Assembly: GCF_002162135.1 (NCBI RefSeq)
Contig: NZ_CP021382.1
Location: 4,772,001 to 4,836,000 of the forward strand
Source: Cellvibrio sp. PSBB006
Lineage (GTDB): Bacteria > Pseudomonadota > Gammaproteobacteria > Pseudomonadales > Cellvibrionaceae
DNA length: 64,000 bases
Direction: 5' to 3'
Below are positions 9,369-19,779 of this stretch, piece after piece. Within the stretch, counting starts at the first letter, position 1. Each line of letters begins with the position of its first letter. Under the pieces are notes generated by a model. That model did no database searches. It saw only the letters and a list, made by a program, of their open reading frames with translations, and was not told where the DNA came from. A program made the position numbers and the translations under genes.

Positions 9369-9736
9369 ACCGGTTGCAGTCGGCGGGGTTATATTAAGTA
9401 ACCGGTTAAATTGTGAAATATTGGGGATAGGCAGTCTGGTTTTATTTGAGTAAACTGGCCGCCAGTCCATAAGGAGAAGCCCTGTGAAACTTTCAGGCTT
9501 ACATCTGCAAGAGCGTGCCGCCCTCGTCGCCCGATGGCGTCGCTAGTCCATTTCTGCCCGCGCGCAGTCTGTCTAGCTAGCACTTATTATCTAGCCTCGC
9601 AGTCTGTCAGCAGCCGGGTTGTCTTCACCTCATCTGTTGTCCGACATCTTTCATGCCGCGTCAGGCGCAGATGAATTACCCGATAAAAATAGCGTGATTC
9701 GCCCACCTCTTGCGGGCGAACCCGAAAGGTAAATCC
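9369..9736 (+). promoter_or_regulatory. trpE leader/intergenic region
   Basis: 368 bases between rpe and trpE. It holds a strongly ribosome-bound small frame (9484-9546), a repeated motif CGCAGTCTGTC about 40 bases apart after it, and a hairpin (TTCGCCC 9698-9704 with GGGCGAA 9714-9720) directly before the trpE ribosome binding site. This layout suggests regulation of trpE at the leader, but no classical terminator with a U-tract was found, so the mechanism is not proven. Confidence 0.45.
9484..9546 (+). CDS. Putative trp leader peptide (20 aa)
   Basis: A GTG-initiated frame encoding MKLSGLHLQERAALVARWRR, preceded by AAGGAG seven bases upstream. A single Trp codon is at position 18, close to the stop and flanked by arginines. 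Its position before trpE and its excellent ribosome binding site suggest a leader peptide. Classical trp leaders have two or more tandem Trp codons, so this is uncertain. Confidence 0.4.
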   Translation: MKLSGLHLQERAALVARWRR

Positions 9737-11206
9737 ATGACTCCTGAACAATTTGCTGAGTTGGCCGCGCAAGGCTATAACCGCATTCCGGTGATGCGCG
9801 AAGTGCTGGCTGACCTTGATACTCCTTTATCTTCCTATCTGAAATTGGCCCGCGGGCCTTATTCCTATCTGTTTGAATCCGTGCAGGGCGGCGAAAAATG
9901 GGGTCGTTATTCCATGATCGGCCTACCGGCCCGCACGGTATTAAAAGCCTTCGGTGAACATATTCGTATCGAGCGCGATGGTGTCGTGGTTGAGGAAACT
10001 ACCCAGGCCGACGCTCTGGAATTTGTTGAAGCATTCAAGCAGCGCTATCGCGCGCCGGAGTTGCCGGGTCTGCCGCGTTTTACCGGTGGCCTGGTGGGTT
10101 ACTTCGCTTACGATTGTGTGCGTTATGTTGAGCCGCACCTGAAAGCCAGCGAGCCTAAAGATATCATCGGCACACCGGATATTTTATTGACGGTGTCCGA
10201 TGAGGTACTGGTTTTCGATAACCTCGCCGGTAAATTGATTTTTGTCATTCATGCCAATCCGGAGATCGACAACGCCTACCAGATCGCGACGCAACGTCTG
10301 GATGAATTGGAAGCGCGCTTGCGCGGTCCTGTGCCGTCAACGCCGGATTTAACACTCGGTATGAACGGCGCCAGTGAACAGAAATTCCGCTCGCATTACG
10401 GTGAGCAACCGTTTCAGGACGCGGTCAATCGCATCAAGGATTACGTGCTGGCCGGCGATACCATGCAGGTGGTTATCTCCCAGCGTTTATCTATCGATTT
10501 CACGGCGGAACCGCTGAATTTGTATCGCGCACTGCGCAATTTAAATCCATCGCCTTACATGTATTTCCTGGATTTGGGCGATCACCATGTAGTGGGTTCC
10601 AGCCCGGAAATTCTGGCGCGTCTGGAAGACGGTGACGTAACGGTGCGGCCTATCGCCGGTACCCGTCGTCGCGGCCATACGCCGGAAGAAGACAAAGCCC
10701 TGGAAGCGGAACTGGTGGCCGATCCGAAAGAAATTGCCGAGCATTTGATGTTGATCGACCTTGGCCGCAACGATGTCGGTCGCGTGGCTGAAGTGGGCAG
10801 CGTAAAGCTCACCGATAAGATGGTGGTCGAGCGCTATTCCCACGTAATGCACATTACCTCGAACGTCACCGGCAAGATCAAACCTGAATTGCGCGCGATG
10901 GATGTACTGCGCGCAGCCCTGCCGGCGGGGACGCTCTCCGGTGCGCCCAAGATTCGCGCGATGGAAATCATCGACGAACTGGAAAGTGAAAAGCGCGGTA
11001 TCTATGGCGGCGCGGTGGGTTATATCGCCTGGAACGGCAATATGGATACCGCCATTGCAATTCGTACGGCAGTTATCAAAGACGGCAAACTTTATGTGCA
11101 GGCCGGCGCCGGTGTCGTGGCCGATTCAATACCAGCGCTGGAGTGGAAAGAAACCATGAACAAAGCGCGCGCCATCTTCAAAGCCGTCGACATGGTGGGG
11201 GAATAA
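9737..11206 (+). CDS. trpE: Anthranilate synthase component I
   Basis: A 489-residue chorismate-utilising enzyme: with TrpG it makes anthranilate from chorismate and glutamine. Visible motifs: the N-terminal feedback region [26 protein letters not shown] (given here in part), [58 protein letters not shown] and GAGVVADS. The start ATG at 9737 has AAAGG upstream; the upstream in-frame extension covers the leader hairpin and is not used. trpG begins two bases after the stop, so the two subunits are co-translated. Confidence 0.97.
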   Translation: MTPEQFAELAAQGYNRIPVMREVLADLDTPLSSYLKLARGPYSYLFESVQGGEKWGRYSMIGLPARTVLKAFGEHIRIERDGVVVEETTQADALEFVEAFKQRYRAPELPGLPRFTGGLVGYFAYDCVRYVEPHLKASEPKDIIGTPDILLTVSDEVLVFDNLAGKLIFVIHANPEIDNAYQIATQRLDELEARLRGPVPSTPDLTLGMNGASEQKFRSHYGEQPFQDAVNRIKDYVLAGDTMQVVISQRLSIDFTAEPLNLYRALRNLNPSPYMYFLDLGDHHVVGSSPEILARLEDGDVTVRPIAGTRRRGHTPEEDKALEAELVADPKEIAEHLMLIDLGRNDVGRVAEVGSVKLTDKMVVERYSHVMHITSNVTGKIKPELRAMDVLRAALPAGTLSGAPKIRAMEIIDELESEKRGIYGGAVGYIAWNGNMDTAIAIRTAVIKDGKLYVQAGAGVVADSIPALEWKETMNKARAIFKAVDMVGE

Positions 11207-11208
11207 TC

Positions 11209-11790
11209 ATGATACTGATGATCGACAACTACGACTCCTTTACCTATAACGTGGTGCAGTACCTGGGCGAGCTGAAAGCGGATGTGGAAGTCGTGCGCAA
11301 CGATGAAATTACCGTGGAGGACATCGCGCGTCTGGCGCCGGAAAAGATCGTGATTTCACCCGGCCCCTGTACGCCCAATGAGGCGGGTATTTCGGTGGAA
11401 ACCATCAAGACTTACGCTGGCAAGATTCCCTTGCTCGGCATTTGTCTCGGCCATCAAAGTATCGGCCAGGCATTTGGTGGCAAGGTCATTCGCGCTCCTC
11501 ACGTCATGCACGGCAAAACTTCACCGGTGTATCACGCCGATAAAGGTGTATTTACCGGGTTAAAAAACCCCTTGCAGGCCACGCGTTACCATTCGCTGGT
11601 AATCGAAAAAGAAAGCCTGCCGGATTGTTTGGAGATTACTGCCTGGACCCAGGATGCCGATGGCAACATGGCGGAGATCATGGGGGTGCGCCACAAAACC
11701 CTGGCTGTAGAAGGCGTACAATTTCACCCTGAATCTATCCTGACTGAACAGGGCCACGAATTGCTGCGCAACTTTTTGAATGGCGTATAA
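11209..11790 (+). CDS. trpG: Anthranilate synthase component II (glutamine amidotransferase)
   Basis: A 193-residue class I glutamine amidotransferase that supplies ammonia to TrpE. Catalytic cysteine in [17 protein letters not shown]; the His/Glu pair is in [16 protein letters not shown]. The start [11 protein letters not shown] at 11209 has GGGGGAA upstream at the end of trpE. In some bacteria TrpG also serves PabB in folate synthesis; this cannot be told from the sequence. Downstream lie about 120 bases before trpD. Confidence 0.97.
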   Translation: MILMIDNYDSFTYNVVQYLGELKADVEVVRNDEITVEDIARLAPEKIVISPGPCTPNEAGISVETIKTYAGKIPLLGICLGHQSIGQAFGGKVIRAPHVMHGKTSPVYHADKGVFTGLKNPLQATRYHSLVIEKESLPDCLEITAWTQDADGNMAEIMGVRHKTLAVEGVQFHPESILTEQGHELLRNFLNGV

Positions 11791-11913
11791 CCGACGCGCA
11801 GTCGGGCTGTCAGGGACGGTGCGATTGCGCGGTTGTTGAAGTAAATTTACTCTGTCGCTGACAAGCTTTTCCCACACACAAAACCGTGAATGGTAACAAC
11901 AAGGTGGATGGCA

Positions 11914-12945
11914 ATGGACATAAAACAAGCTCTGAATAAATTAGTCGCGCACATTGATCTCTCGACCGAAGAGATGACCATGGTGATGCGCGAAGTGATG
12001 ACCGGCGTCGCGACGCCGGCACAGATTGGTGGGTTTCTCGTTGCCTTGCGCATGAAAGGAGAAACCCTGGACGAAATTACCGGGGCCGCTATGGTCATGC
12101 GCGAACTGGCGACCCAGGTAAACATCGAAGCGGAATATCTCGTGGACACCTGCGGTACCGGCGGTGACGGTGCCAACCTGTTTAACATCTCCACTGCCAG
12201 CGCGTTTGTGGTGGCAGCCGCGGGTGGTCGGGTGGCCAAGCACGGTAATCGTGGCGTTTCCAGTGCTGCCGGTAGCGCCGATGTTTTGGAAGCGGCGGGC
12301 ATCAAACTTGATATTACGCCGGAGCAGGTGGCCCGTTGCGTAAAAGAAATTGGTGTTGGTTTTATGTTCGCGCCGGCGCATCACAGTGCCATGCGCTATG
12401 CCATCGGCCCTCGTCGTGAATTGGGCCTGCGCACCATCTTCAATATGCTCGGTCCCATGACCAACCCGGCCAATGTTAAACGCCAGGTTATCGGTGTGTT
12501 CAATGGCGAGCTGTGCAAACCCATGGCCGAAGTATTGGCGCGTCTGGGTAGCGAACATGTGATGGTGGTACATGCCAAAGACGGGCTGGATGAAATCAGC
12601 CTGGCCAGCGAAACCCAGGTGGCGGAACTGAAAAATGGTGAGATCATCGAATACACCATCAAGCCGGAAGATTTCGGCGTGCAAAGCAAAAGTTTGATTG
12701 GCCTGAGCGTGCAAAACGCGGAAGATTCGCTGTTGTTAATCAAAGATGCGCTAGGCAATCGACGCGGCCAGTACGCCGAAAAAGCCGCCGACATCATCAC
12801 CCTGAATGCCGGCGCCGCGATTTATGTGAGTGGTGTCGCCACGAACCTGGCTGATGGTGTGGAGATGGCGCGAGACGCTATCGGCAGCAGTTTGGCTGGC
12901 GAGAAGATTCGCGAACTCGCTGCCTTCACTCAATATCTTGAATAA
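11914..12945 (+). CDS. trpD: Anthranilate phosphoribosyltransferase
   Basis: A 343-residue enzyme transferring phosphoribosyl from PRPP to anthranilate. Motifs: [17 protein letters not shown] (PRPP loop), KHGNRGVSS and [13 protein letters not shown], all typical. The ATG at 11914 (MDIKQAL) is chosen because AAGG lies nine bases upstream; ATGs at 11908 and 11890 are in frame but less well placed. It is part of the trpE-G-D-C run in pathway order. Confidence 0.96.
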   Translation: MDIKQALNKLVAHIDLSTEEMTMVMREVMTGVATPAQIGGFLVALRMKGETLDEITGAAMVMRELATQVNIEAEYLVDTCGTGGDGANLFNISTASAFVVAAAGGRVAKHGNRGVSSAAGSADVLEAAGIKLDITPEQVARCVKEIGVGFMFAPAHHSAMRYAIGPRRELGLRTIFNMLGPMTNPANVKRQVIGVFNGELCKPMAEVLARLGSEHVMVVHAKDGLDEISLASETQVAELKNGEIIEYTIKPEDFGVQSKSLIGLSVQNAEDSLLLIKDALGNRRGQYAEKAADIITLNAGAAIYVSGVATNLADGVEMARDAIGSSLAGEKIRELAAFTQYLE

Positions 12946-13014
12946 GTTTTTCGGTTGACCGAAGAACCCTGACGCGAACGGTTAATCCAAGTTCGCAAAG
13001 AGGACTGGAATCGC

Positions 13015-13812
13015 GTGACACAGACACCCACCGTACTGCGCAAGATCATTGCCCGCAAATGGGAAGAAATTGCCGAGCGTAAAAAGACCGTTTCTCTCGC
13101 TGACCTCAAGCAGAGCCTGGTACACCAACAACCGGTGCGCGGCTTCGTACAGGCAATTGCAGACAAAATTGCAGCAGGTCAATCCGGCGTCATCGCCGAG
13201 ATTAAAAAAGCCTCCCCCAGCAAAGGCGTCATCCGTGAACACTTTGTTCCAGCGGAATTGGCGCGCAGCTACGAACGGGGCGGAGCCGCCTGTTTATCAG
13301 TATTAACCGACGTGGATTTTTTCCAGGGTGCTGACCTTTATTTGCAAGAAGCCCGCGCTGCTACCGACCTACCGGTGATCCGCAAAGATTTCCTGGTGGA
13401 CGAATACCAGATCTACGAAGCGCGCGCCATTGGCGCAGACTGTGTACTACTGATCGTATCGGCCTTGGAGCCGCAGAAACTGGCGGATCTGAATACCCTG
13501 GCGATGGAGTTGGGGCTGGATGTGTTGGTGGAAGTCCACGACGCCGCTGAGCTTGAAATTGCGCTTGGCTTACCGAACAAGCTGATCGGCATCAACAACC
13601 GCAACCTCCACACCTTCGATGTCACCCTGCAAACCACCTTTGATCTGCTCGACCAGATCGGCCCGGAACGCATCGTTGTAACAGAAAGCGGCATCCTGTC
13701 ACCTGCCGACGTAAAAGCTATGCGCGATAAAAACGTGAATGCATTTTTGGTAGGCGAAGCCTTTATGCGTGCCGATGACCCCGGCGCAGCGCTGAGAACT
13801 TTCTTTAGCTAA
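13015..13812 (+). CDS. trpC: Indole-3-glycerol phosphate synthase
   Basis: A 265-residue TIM-barrel enzyme converting CdRP to indole-3-glycerol phosphate. Motifs: [61 protein letters not shown] and VVTESGI. It starts at GTG 13015 with AGAGGA upstream. It is not fused to TrpF, as in Pseudomonas. A perfect terminator follows 7 bases after the stop, closing the trp transcript; trpF, trpB and trpA are not in the window. Confidence 0.97.
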   Translation: MTQTPTVLRKIIARKWEEIAERKKTVSLADLKQSLVHQQPVRGFVQAIADKIAAGQSGVIAEIKKASPSKGVIREHFVPAELARSYERGGAACLSVLTDVDFFQGADLYLQEARAATDLPVIRKDFLVDEYQIYEARAIGADCVLLIVSALEPQKLADLNTLAMELGLDVLVEVHDAAELEIALGLPNKLIGINNRNLHTFDVTLQTTFDLLDQIGPERIVVTESGILSPADVKAMRDKNVNAFLVGEAFMRADDPGAALRTFFS

Positions 13813-13818
13813 ATAACG

Positions 13819-13845
13819 AAAAAGCCAGCTAAAAGCTGGCTTTTT
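13819..13845 (+). terminator. Rho-independent terminator after trpC
   Basis: A perfect 12-bp stem, AAAAAGCCAGCT with AGCTGGCTTTTT, around an AAA loop, giving a U-tract on the plus strand. The A-tract on the other side makes it potentially bidirectional. Confidence 0.93.
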
Positions 13846-13881
13846 AATTTACCTGATGACCTTACCGCTTACCGCAATACA

Positions 13882-14016
13882 AGTTTGGCGTTAGGGCACT
13901 TCGGAATCCGTTTGTCATTAGGCCTGTTGTTTCGAAAACGCATGAATACATCCCTGTAGCTCCTTCAAGTCGTCCTTGACTTGAAGGTTTCGAAACAACA
14001 GGCCTAACGCCAAACT
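13882..14016. repeat. Nested palindromic element between trpC and crp
   Basis: Right arm 13988-14016 is one continuous block whose complement is split on the left: 13882-13893 (AGTTTGGCGTTA) and 13920-13937 (AGGCCTGTTGTTTCGAAA) with 26 bases between. Inside the loop is another perfect 10-bp hairpin, CCTTCAAGTC (13962-13971) with GACTTGAAGG (13978-13987). The loop segment 13943-13959 (TGAATACATCCCTGTAG) is, reversed, nearly the same as 62075-62091 in the second element at 62 kb. No ORF inside. Likely a non-autonomous repeat. Confidence 0.8.
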
Positions 14017-14050
14017 CGCATTGTGCGAGTATTTCCGGTTGTAAAAATCT

Positions 14051-14686
14051 TTAGCGCGTCCCGTAAACCACCATAGTCTTACCTTTCACCAGCACCAATC
14101 CCTGATCCTCCAGAGTTTTAAGTACACGACCAACCATCTCGCGAGAACAACCCACAATACGGCCGATCTCCTGGCGGGTAATCTTGATCTGCATACCATC
14201 CGGGTGAGTCATCGCATCCGGCTCTTTACACAAATCCAGCAAGGTACGTGCGACGCGACCGGTCACATCAAGGAAGGCGAGGTCGCCCACTTTGCGAGTG
14301 GTGGCGCGCAGGCGGCGGGCCATCTGGCTGCCGAGGGCGAAGAGGAATTCGGGGTGGTCTTCAGAGATTTCCTGAAACTTGGCGTAGCTGATTTCAGCTA
14401 CTTCACATTCCGACTTGGCGCGAACCCAGGCGCTACGTGAATCTTTTTCATCGAATAAGCCCATCTCGCCGAAGAAGTCGCCATCGTTGAGGTAGGCTAC
14501 GATCATCTCGCGGCCTTCATCATCCTCAATCAGTACAGTGACTGAACCTTTGACGATGTAGTAAAGCGAATCGCTTTTGTCGCCCGCGTAAATGATAGTG
14601 CTCTTGGCGGGATAACGGCGACGGTGACAATGGCTTAAAAACTCATCCACATTCTTAATGTGCGGCGTTAATGAGACAGCGACCAA
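14051..14686 (-). CDS. crp: cAMP receptor protein / Vfr-type global regulator
   Basis: A 211-residue CRP-family activator. The cAMP pocket contains [18 protein letters not shown], matching E. coli CRP closely. The C-terminal helix-turn-helix reads [28 protein letters not shown], given here as part of the family signature. Its position beside trpC and an OsmC-like gene matches Pseudomonas vfr. It should control carbon use and surface or virulence-type functions, by analogy. Transcribed convergently with trpC across the nested palindrome. Confidence 0.95.
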   Translation of the reverse strand: MVAVSLTPHIKNVDEFLSHCHRRRYPAKSTIIYAGDKSDSLYYIVKGSVTVLIEDDEGREMIVAYLNDGDFFGEMGLFDEKDSRSAWVRAKSECEVAEISYAKFQEISEDHPEFLFALGSQMARRLRATTRKVGDLAFLDVTGRVARTLLDLCKEPDAMTHPDGMQIKITRQEIGRIVGCSREMVGRVLKTLEDQGLVLVKGKTMVVYGTR

Positions 14687-14946
14687 GGTGGGCTCCTAGT
14701 TTGCTTTATAGGATTTATCAGGTTGATATGGCGCGCATTATGACCAGAAACGAAAATGCGTACCAGTCGATGCGGAGCCGGACTCTAAACTTTGTGATGC
14801 AGTTATAAGCCTAGAGTCCTTCGTTGTCTATAGAAAGTTTAACTCAGCGCCGTTAGTGTTGATTTTTGTGACACAGGGGCTTTATCACCGGCTGCTGTGA
14901 TAACCTTGCCGGCTGGAAAAAGCCAGAATCAGTAAAGGGTTGGAAT

Positions 14947-15369
14947 ATGCATGCAACAGTGAAATGGGTAGATGGGGCGCAATTTATTGGCGAATCAGGC
15001 AGTGGCCATTCAGTTGTGATGGATGGTCCGCCGGATCACGGCGGACGCAATCTGGGCGTACGTCCGATGGAGATGTTGCTCTTGGGGCTGGGCGGTTGTT
15101 CGTCATTTGATGTGATGAGTATTCTGACCAAGGCACGCCAGGCCGTCACCGATTGTCGTGTAGAGCTGGAGGCGGAGCGTGCGGAAGGTGTTCCGTCACC
15201 CTTTACCAAAATCCATATGCAATTCATTGTGACCGGCAAGGATTTGAAAGAGCCGCAAGTCAAACGGGCAGTGGAGCTGTCGGCGACCAAATACTGTTCC
15301 GCGTCCATCATGCTGGAAGCGGGCGGCGTTGAGATTACCCACAGTTATGAAATCCGTTCGCCAGATTAA
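14947..15369 (+). CDS. OsmC/Ohr-family protein (YhfA-like)
   Basis: A 140-residue protein of the OsmC superfamily, thiol peroxidase-like. Typical core: RPMEMLLLGLGGCSSFDVMSIL with a conserved cysteine, followed by CRVELEAERAEG and VKRAVELSATKYCSASIML with the second cysteine. It is divergent from crp, as in Pseudomonas and in E. coli (yhfA-crp). Exact substrate unknown. The ATG at 14947 is well placed for the family length. Confidence 0.9.
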   Translation: MHATVKWVDGAQFIGESGSGHSVVMDGPPDHGGRNLGVRPMEMLLLGLGGCSSFDVMSILTKARQAVTDCRVELEAERAEGVPSPFTKIHMQFIVTGKDLKEPQVKRAVELSATKYCSASIMLEAGGVEITHSYEIRSPD

Positions 15370-15388
15370 TGCAGCCGTCTGGCCGCAC

Positions 15389-16105
15389 TTACTCCAGGCT
15401 GATACCGCCCTCAGGAATTCGCAGCCGTAATTCCCGTGTCAGCGCCGGTACCAGCTGGCGATGACGCGGGTGTAAGTGTACATAAGCGGATTGACGAAAC
15501 AGGGTGCCGGCGTGGTAGATCGGCTTGGGTAGTTTCATTTCTGCCTGAATACGCTTAACGGATGCCTCCGAAATAATCAGCGCATCAATGCGTCCGGCGC
15601 TCAACATCTTTATACCTATCTCGCTGGTCACGAGGCCTTGTGCATCCCGTTGGCGCTCGGGGGTCAGCAGACTTTTGGTGGCAGCGGAACCTTGCATATA
15701 GCCCAGCCGGTATTTGCCACTGTTCAGTTCGCTAAGGTTATCGATCCGGATATCCGGTTGATGGCTCCACACCTGCAAATCCGCACTGGCAACGACCACA
15801 TCTATTCTAATTAAAGGCGACTCGGGCGCACTCGCCAAATAATGGGTGTCTCTGGCACATTCACCATCACTGGTGCCGTGATTGGCGTCCTGAATAGCGC
15901 GCAGGGTGGGGCGGTGTTGCATCACAAACTCATAGCCCAGTGCCGCAAATGCCTGGCGGTAGATCGCTTCCAATTTGATGAAGTGGGCCGAGTGAGCCGG
16001 TAGCCAGCAAGAAAAGGTGATGCGCGGTGCACCGGCATGGCCGCAGGCTGTGTAGGCAAGCACCATGCTTGCCAGCCACCAGCGAAGCGAGCGGGTGATG
16101 AACAT
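15389..16105 (-). CDS. Periplasmic amino-acid-binding-like protein (SBP family 3)
   Basis: A 238-residue exported protein starting MFITRSLRWWLASMVLAYTACGHAG (partly quoted), a signal peptide. The body shows the bacterial extracellular solute-binding fold, with KYRLGYMQGSAATKSLL and MLSAGRIDALIISEASVKRI resembling PBP-like sensors of the PA2xxx type rather than a transport partner, since no permease gene is adjacent. It occupies the place where Pseudomonas has speD between osmC and coq7. Start 16105 lacks a clear ribosome binding site; an upstream frame exists to 16186. Confidence 0.65.
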   Translation of the reverse strand: MFITRSLRWWLASMVLAYTACGHAGAPRITFSCWLPAHSAHFIKLEAIYRQAFAALGYEFVMQHRPTLRAIQDANHGTSDGECARDTHYLASAPESPLIRIDVVVASADLQVWSHQPDIRIDNLSELNSGKYRLGYMQGSAATKSLLTPERQRDAQGLVTSEIGIKMLSAGRIDALIISEASVKRIQAEMKLPKPIYHAGTLFRQSAYVHLHPRHRQLVPALTRELRLRIPEGGISLE

Positions 16106-16201
16106 GATCAATATCTTTATGTTTATGGATTTAACGAAGTCTAGCACTTGATGGCGGATTAACACGGGGTGCCGCTCTTCAGGCATAAAGCGGCAACAGG
16201 A

Positions 16202-16861
16202 TCAGAGGCGGTAACTGCTGAATGTCATCGCTTTGGATACCAGCGTCATCATGACTTTCACAGGCGCGGGAAAATCCATACCACCAGCGGCCAATGCGGC
16301 ATCGGCATGGCGGGCTTCGTCTTCCAGCATCTTCTCCACCACGGCGCGACTCCTGGCATCCTGCTCCGGCAGTTTGGCCAGATGGCTGTTTAAATGCCGG
16401 CACACCTGATCTTCCGTGGCGGCCACAAAACCAAGGCTGACACGATCACTGACGAGTCCGGCGCCGGCGCCGATGGCAAAGGACAGCCCGTACCACAGCG
16501 GGTTGAGGTAGCTGGTGTGGCTGCCCAATTCGTCAATACGCTGCTGGCACCAGACCAGGTGATCCACCTCTTCAGCGGCAGCCTTTTCCATTTCTGCGCG
16601 CACATCGGGCAGTTTTGCGGTCAACGCTTGTCCCTGATACAGCGCCTGGGCGCAGACTTCACCGGCGTGGTTTACCCGCATCAGCCCGGCGGCATGACGC
16701 TTCTCTTGTTCATTTAATTGTTCATTTAATTCAGTTTCGTGCAGCCTTGACGCGGGGGAGGGGCGCTCGGCGGTCAGGTCACTGGCGCCGGCCAGGGTGC
16801 GCAGTGCACGGTCGGCTTGCACAATCAAACGATCAACGACGCTGAGCTGGATTCCGGGCAT
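16202..16861 (-). CDS. coq7: 2-polyprenyl-3-methyl-6-methoxy-1,4-benzoquinone monooxygenase
   Basis: A 219-residue di-iron carboxylate enzyme hydroxylating the ubiquinone precursor. Iron ligands are visible in [34 protein letters not shown] and [11 protein letters not shown]. The start is [11 protein letters not shown] at 16861; the longer frame to 16975 has no support. The gene order crp-osmC-(x)-coq7 recalls Pseudomonas. It is likely membrane-associated. Confidence 0.95.
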   Translation of the reverse strand: MPGIQLSVVDRLIVQADRALRTLAGASDLTAERPSPASRLHETELNEQLNEQEKRHAAGLMRVNHAGEVCAQALYQGQALTAKLPDVRAEMEKAAAEEVDHLVWCQQRIDELGSHTSYLNPLWYGLSFAIGAGAGLVSDRVSLGFVAATEDQVCRHLNSHLAKLPEQDARSRAVVEKMLEDEARHADAALAAGGMDFPAPVKVMMTLVSKAMTFSSYRL

Positions 16862-17033
16862 GGCATGAGTCTCGTGTGGTGAGCAGAAAACCTCTGCATT
16901 GTAACGAATTAGTCCGGCCCGGGCAGCCGGGAATTTGGCCGCTGTAGTTAGATGCCTTGTATACAAGGAGGGCAATAGTTATAGTCTCAAAAACAATAAA
17001 GCCATAATCGCTGGCCCGCGAGGAAATATGACT

Positions 17034-19712
17034 ATGAATATCCGGCAGCTCCACTATTCGTTTCTCTTCGGTCTGTTGCTTCTGAGCGGCGTTGCGCAGG
17101 CCGCGCCTGATCCTTCTGCCGAACAGCCCATCTATCGCGATACCCAGCGTTCATTCGAGGAGCGTGCGGCTGATCTGGTGGCGCATATGACGCTGGAAGA
17201 AAAGATCGGGCAGATGATGAACAACGCTCCCGCCATCCCACGTCTGAACGTGCCTACCTATGAGTGGTGGAACGAAGCTTTACACGGTGTGGCCCGTGCC
17301 GGTTCGGCGACGGTTTTTCCCCAGGCGATCGGGTTGGCAGCTACTTTTGACCCGGAGTTGATGGGCGAGGTCGCGGAAGTGATTGGCAATGAAGGGCGGG
17401 CCAAGCACCACGAGTTTGCCAGTCGTGGCCTGCGTCTGCGCTATCAGGGGCTGACCTTTTGGTCGCCCAATATCAATATCTTTCGCGATCCCCGCTGGGG
17501 ACGCGGCCAGGAAACCTACGGTGAAGATCCCTTCCTCACCTCGCAAATGGGGGTGGCCTTTGTCAAAGGCTTGCAGGGTGACCACCCGAAATATCGCAAG
17601 GTAGACGCGACAGCCAAACACTTTGCGGTGCACAGCGGGCCGGAAGCAGATCGCCATTATTTTGATGTGCATCCCAGCGAGCGCGATCTCTACGAAACCT
17701 ATCTCCCCGCATTTCGTGCACTGGTGCAGGATGCGCAGGTAGCGTCCGTCATGGGTGCTTACAATCGGGTGTATGGCGAGTCCGCCTCCGCCAGTCAACG
17801 TCTGCTGATTGATATCCTGCGTAAAGACTGGGGCTTTGATGGCTATGTCGTCTCCGATTGCGACTCCATCGAAGACATCTACCGCTACCACAAGATTGTC
17901 TCCACCTCGGAGGCGGCTGCGGCGCTCGGTGTTAAAAAGGGTACTGAGTTAAATTGTGGCAGAACCTATGAAGCCTTGCTCGGTGCCGTCAAGCAAGCGC
18001 TGATCAGCGAGGCAGAGATTGACGCGGCTCTGATTCGTTTGATGTACACCCGTTTTCGTCTGGGCATGTTTGACCCGGCTGAACAGGTGCCATTTGCGCA
18101 AATTCCCTATTCGGTAAACCAGGCACCGGCGCACGATCAACTGGCGCGCCGGGCGGCGCAATCTTCAATGGTGTTGCTGAAAAACACCGGTGCGCTGCCG
18201 CTCGCCAAAGACATCGGCACCCTCGCGGTTATCGGCCCGACGGCTGACGATGTCATGTCGCTACTGGGCAATTACTACGGCACACCCGCTGCACCGGTGA
18301 CCGTCTTGCAGGGCATTCGTGCTGCTGTTTCTCCCAACACCAAGGTGCTCTATGCGCGCGGCGCTGACCTGGTACAGGGGCGCGAAGAGCCGCGCGCTGC
18401 GCCGGTCATTGAACCGGCATTTTTACGGCCTGCCGCCGATGCGAAGCAGCAGGGACTACAGGCGGAATATTTTCGCGGTATGGAATTGCAGGGCAAACCG
18501 GTGCTGACCCGCATCGATCCCCGGGTCGCTTTTCGCTGGGATCGCGGCTCGCCTACCGATGATCTGGTCGCGCGCGGTGAACTGGATATGGCGCAAGGTC
18601 TGGCTGGTGATGGTTTCAGTGTGCGCTGGACGGGCGAATTGATGCCGCCAGTTACTGGCCGTTATGAAATCAGTGTGGGCGCTAACGATGGTTTCCGTTT
18701 GTCCCTGGATGGCAAAACCCTTATCGATGCCTGGCAATTGGCCGAGCGCGTGCATAGCAAAAGCGTCTTTGTCGATCTTGAAGCGGGTCAGGCTTATCCC
18801 ATCACCCTTGAATATTTTGAAGACGCCCGCGATGCCGAGATTCGTCTGGCCTGGCGGATGCCCGGTGCAAAATCACCCTACGAAGAAGCTATGGCCGCCG
18901 CGCAGGCAGCCGAGGTTATTGTATTCGTTGGTGGCTTGACCGGTGACGTGGAAGGCGAAGAGATGAAGGTGAACTATCCCGGTTTTGCCGGTGGTGATCG
19001 CACGGACCTTCGTCTACCGGCGCCGCAACAAAAATTGCTGGAAGCGCTACACGCAACGGGCAAGCCTGTGGTGCTCGTGCTGACCAGCGGTTCTGCACTG
19101 GCGGTGGATTGGGCCCAGGAAAAACTGCCCGCGATCCTGCTGGCCTGGTACCCCGGCCAGCGCGGTGGTAATGCCGTCGCCGATGTTTTATTCGGTGATG
19201 TGAATCCCGCAGGCCGTTTGCCGGTTACCTTTTATAAAGCCGACGAAAAACTCCCGCCGTTTGACGACTACGACATGAAAGGACGCACCTACCGCTACTT
19301 TACTGGAGAGCCTCTGTATCCCTTCGGCCATGGGTTGTCCTACACCCGTTTTCAGTATTCAGGATTAACACTGGATAATCGCAAGCCCGCGATAGAGGAT
19401 GAGGTGAGTGTGTCGGTGCAGGTAAAAAATACCGGCAAACGCGCGGGTGACGAAGTGGTGCAACTCTACGTTCATCCGCTGGACCCGCAGCGCGAACGCG
19501 CCCAGCAGGAATTGCGCGGTGTGGCACGGGTGAACCTGCAACCGGGCGAGACACAGCGAGTGAGTTTTACGCTCAAGCCGGCCCGGGATTTTACCCACTA
19601 CGATGACCAGAAAAATACCTACGCGGTTGATCCCGGTCGTTATGAAATTCAGGTGGGCGCGTCCAGTCAGGATGTGCGGCAACGTCAAACCCTGACTGTG
19701 GCCAGCCCATAA
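17034..19712 (+). CDS. Exported GH3 glycosidase with PA14 domain (beta-xylosidase/beta-glucosidase type)
   Basis: An 892-residue protein with signal peptide MNIRQLHYSFLFGLLLLSG...AQA. The GH3 N-terminal domain has TYEWWNEALHGVARAG, a form common in beta-xylosidases, and the nucleophile motif GYVVSDCDSIEDIY. A PA14 module is inserted at about residues 470-620 (LQAEYFRGMELQG, GANDGFRLSLDGKTLID), then the second GH3 domain and an FN3-like end (VSVQVKNTGKRAGDEVVQLYV). It probably trims xylo- or gluco-oligosaccharides in the periplasm. ATG 17034 sits nine bases after AGGA; 17028 is an alternative. Specificity cannot be settled by eye. Confidence 0.93.
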   Translation: MNIRQLHYSFLFGLLLLSGVAQAAPDPSAEQPIYRDTQRSFEERAADLVAHMTLEEKIGQMMNNAPAIPRLNVPTYEWWNEALHGVARAGSATVFPQAIGLAATFDPELMGEVAEVIGNEGRAKHHEFASRGLRLRYQGLTFWSPNINIFRDPRWGRGQETYGEDPFLTSQMGVAFVKGLQGDHPKYRKVDATAKHFAVHSGPEADRHYFDVHPSERDLYETYLPAFRALVQDAQVASVMGAYNRVYGESASASQRLLIDILRKDWGFDGYVVSDCDSIEDIYRYHKIVSTSEAAAALGVKKGTELNCGRTYEALLGAVKQALISEAEIDAALIRLMYTRFRLGMFDPAEQVPFAQIPYSVNQAPAHDQLARRAAQSSMVLLKNTGALPLAKDIGTLAVIGPTADDVMSLLGNYYGTPAAPVTVLQGIRAAVSPNTKVLYARGADLVQGREEPRAAPVIEPAFLRPAADAKQQGLQAEYFRGMELQGKPVLTRIDPRVAFRWDRGSPTDDLVARGELDMAQGLAGDGFSVRWTGELMPPVTGRYEISVGANDGFRLSLDGKTLIDAWQLAERVHSKSVFVDLEAGQAYPITLEYFEDARDAEIRLAWRMPGAKSPYEEAMAAAQAAEVIVFVGGLTGDVEGEEMKVNYPGFAGGDRTDLRLPAPQQKLLEALHATGKPVVLVLTSGSALAVDWAQEKLPAILLAWYPGQRGGNAVADVLFGDVNPAGRLPVTFYKADEKLPPFDDYDMKGRTYRYFTGEPLYPFGHGLSYTRFQYSGLTLDNRKPAIEDEVSVSVQVKNTGKRAGDEVVQLYVHPLDPQRERAQQELRGVARVNLQPGETQRVSFTLKPARDFTHYDDQKNTYAVDPGRYEIQVGASSQDVRQRQTLTVASP

Positions 19713-19779
19713 CGGGGATTGCAGTTTTAACGGCTTCATTGCATGCTTGCGCGCTGATCGTGTTACTGAGGACGCTAGC

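Noticed and set aside
12396..12714. Long minus-strand open frames inside trpD
   Set aside because: They are shadows of a well-conserved gene in a GC-rich region.
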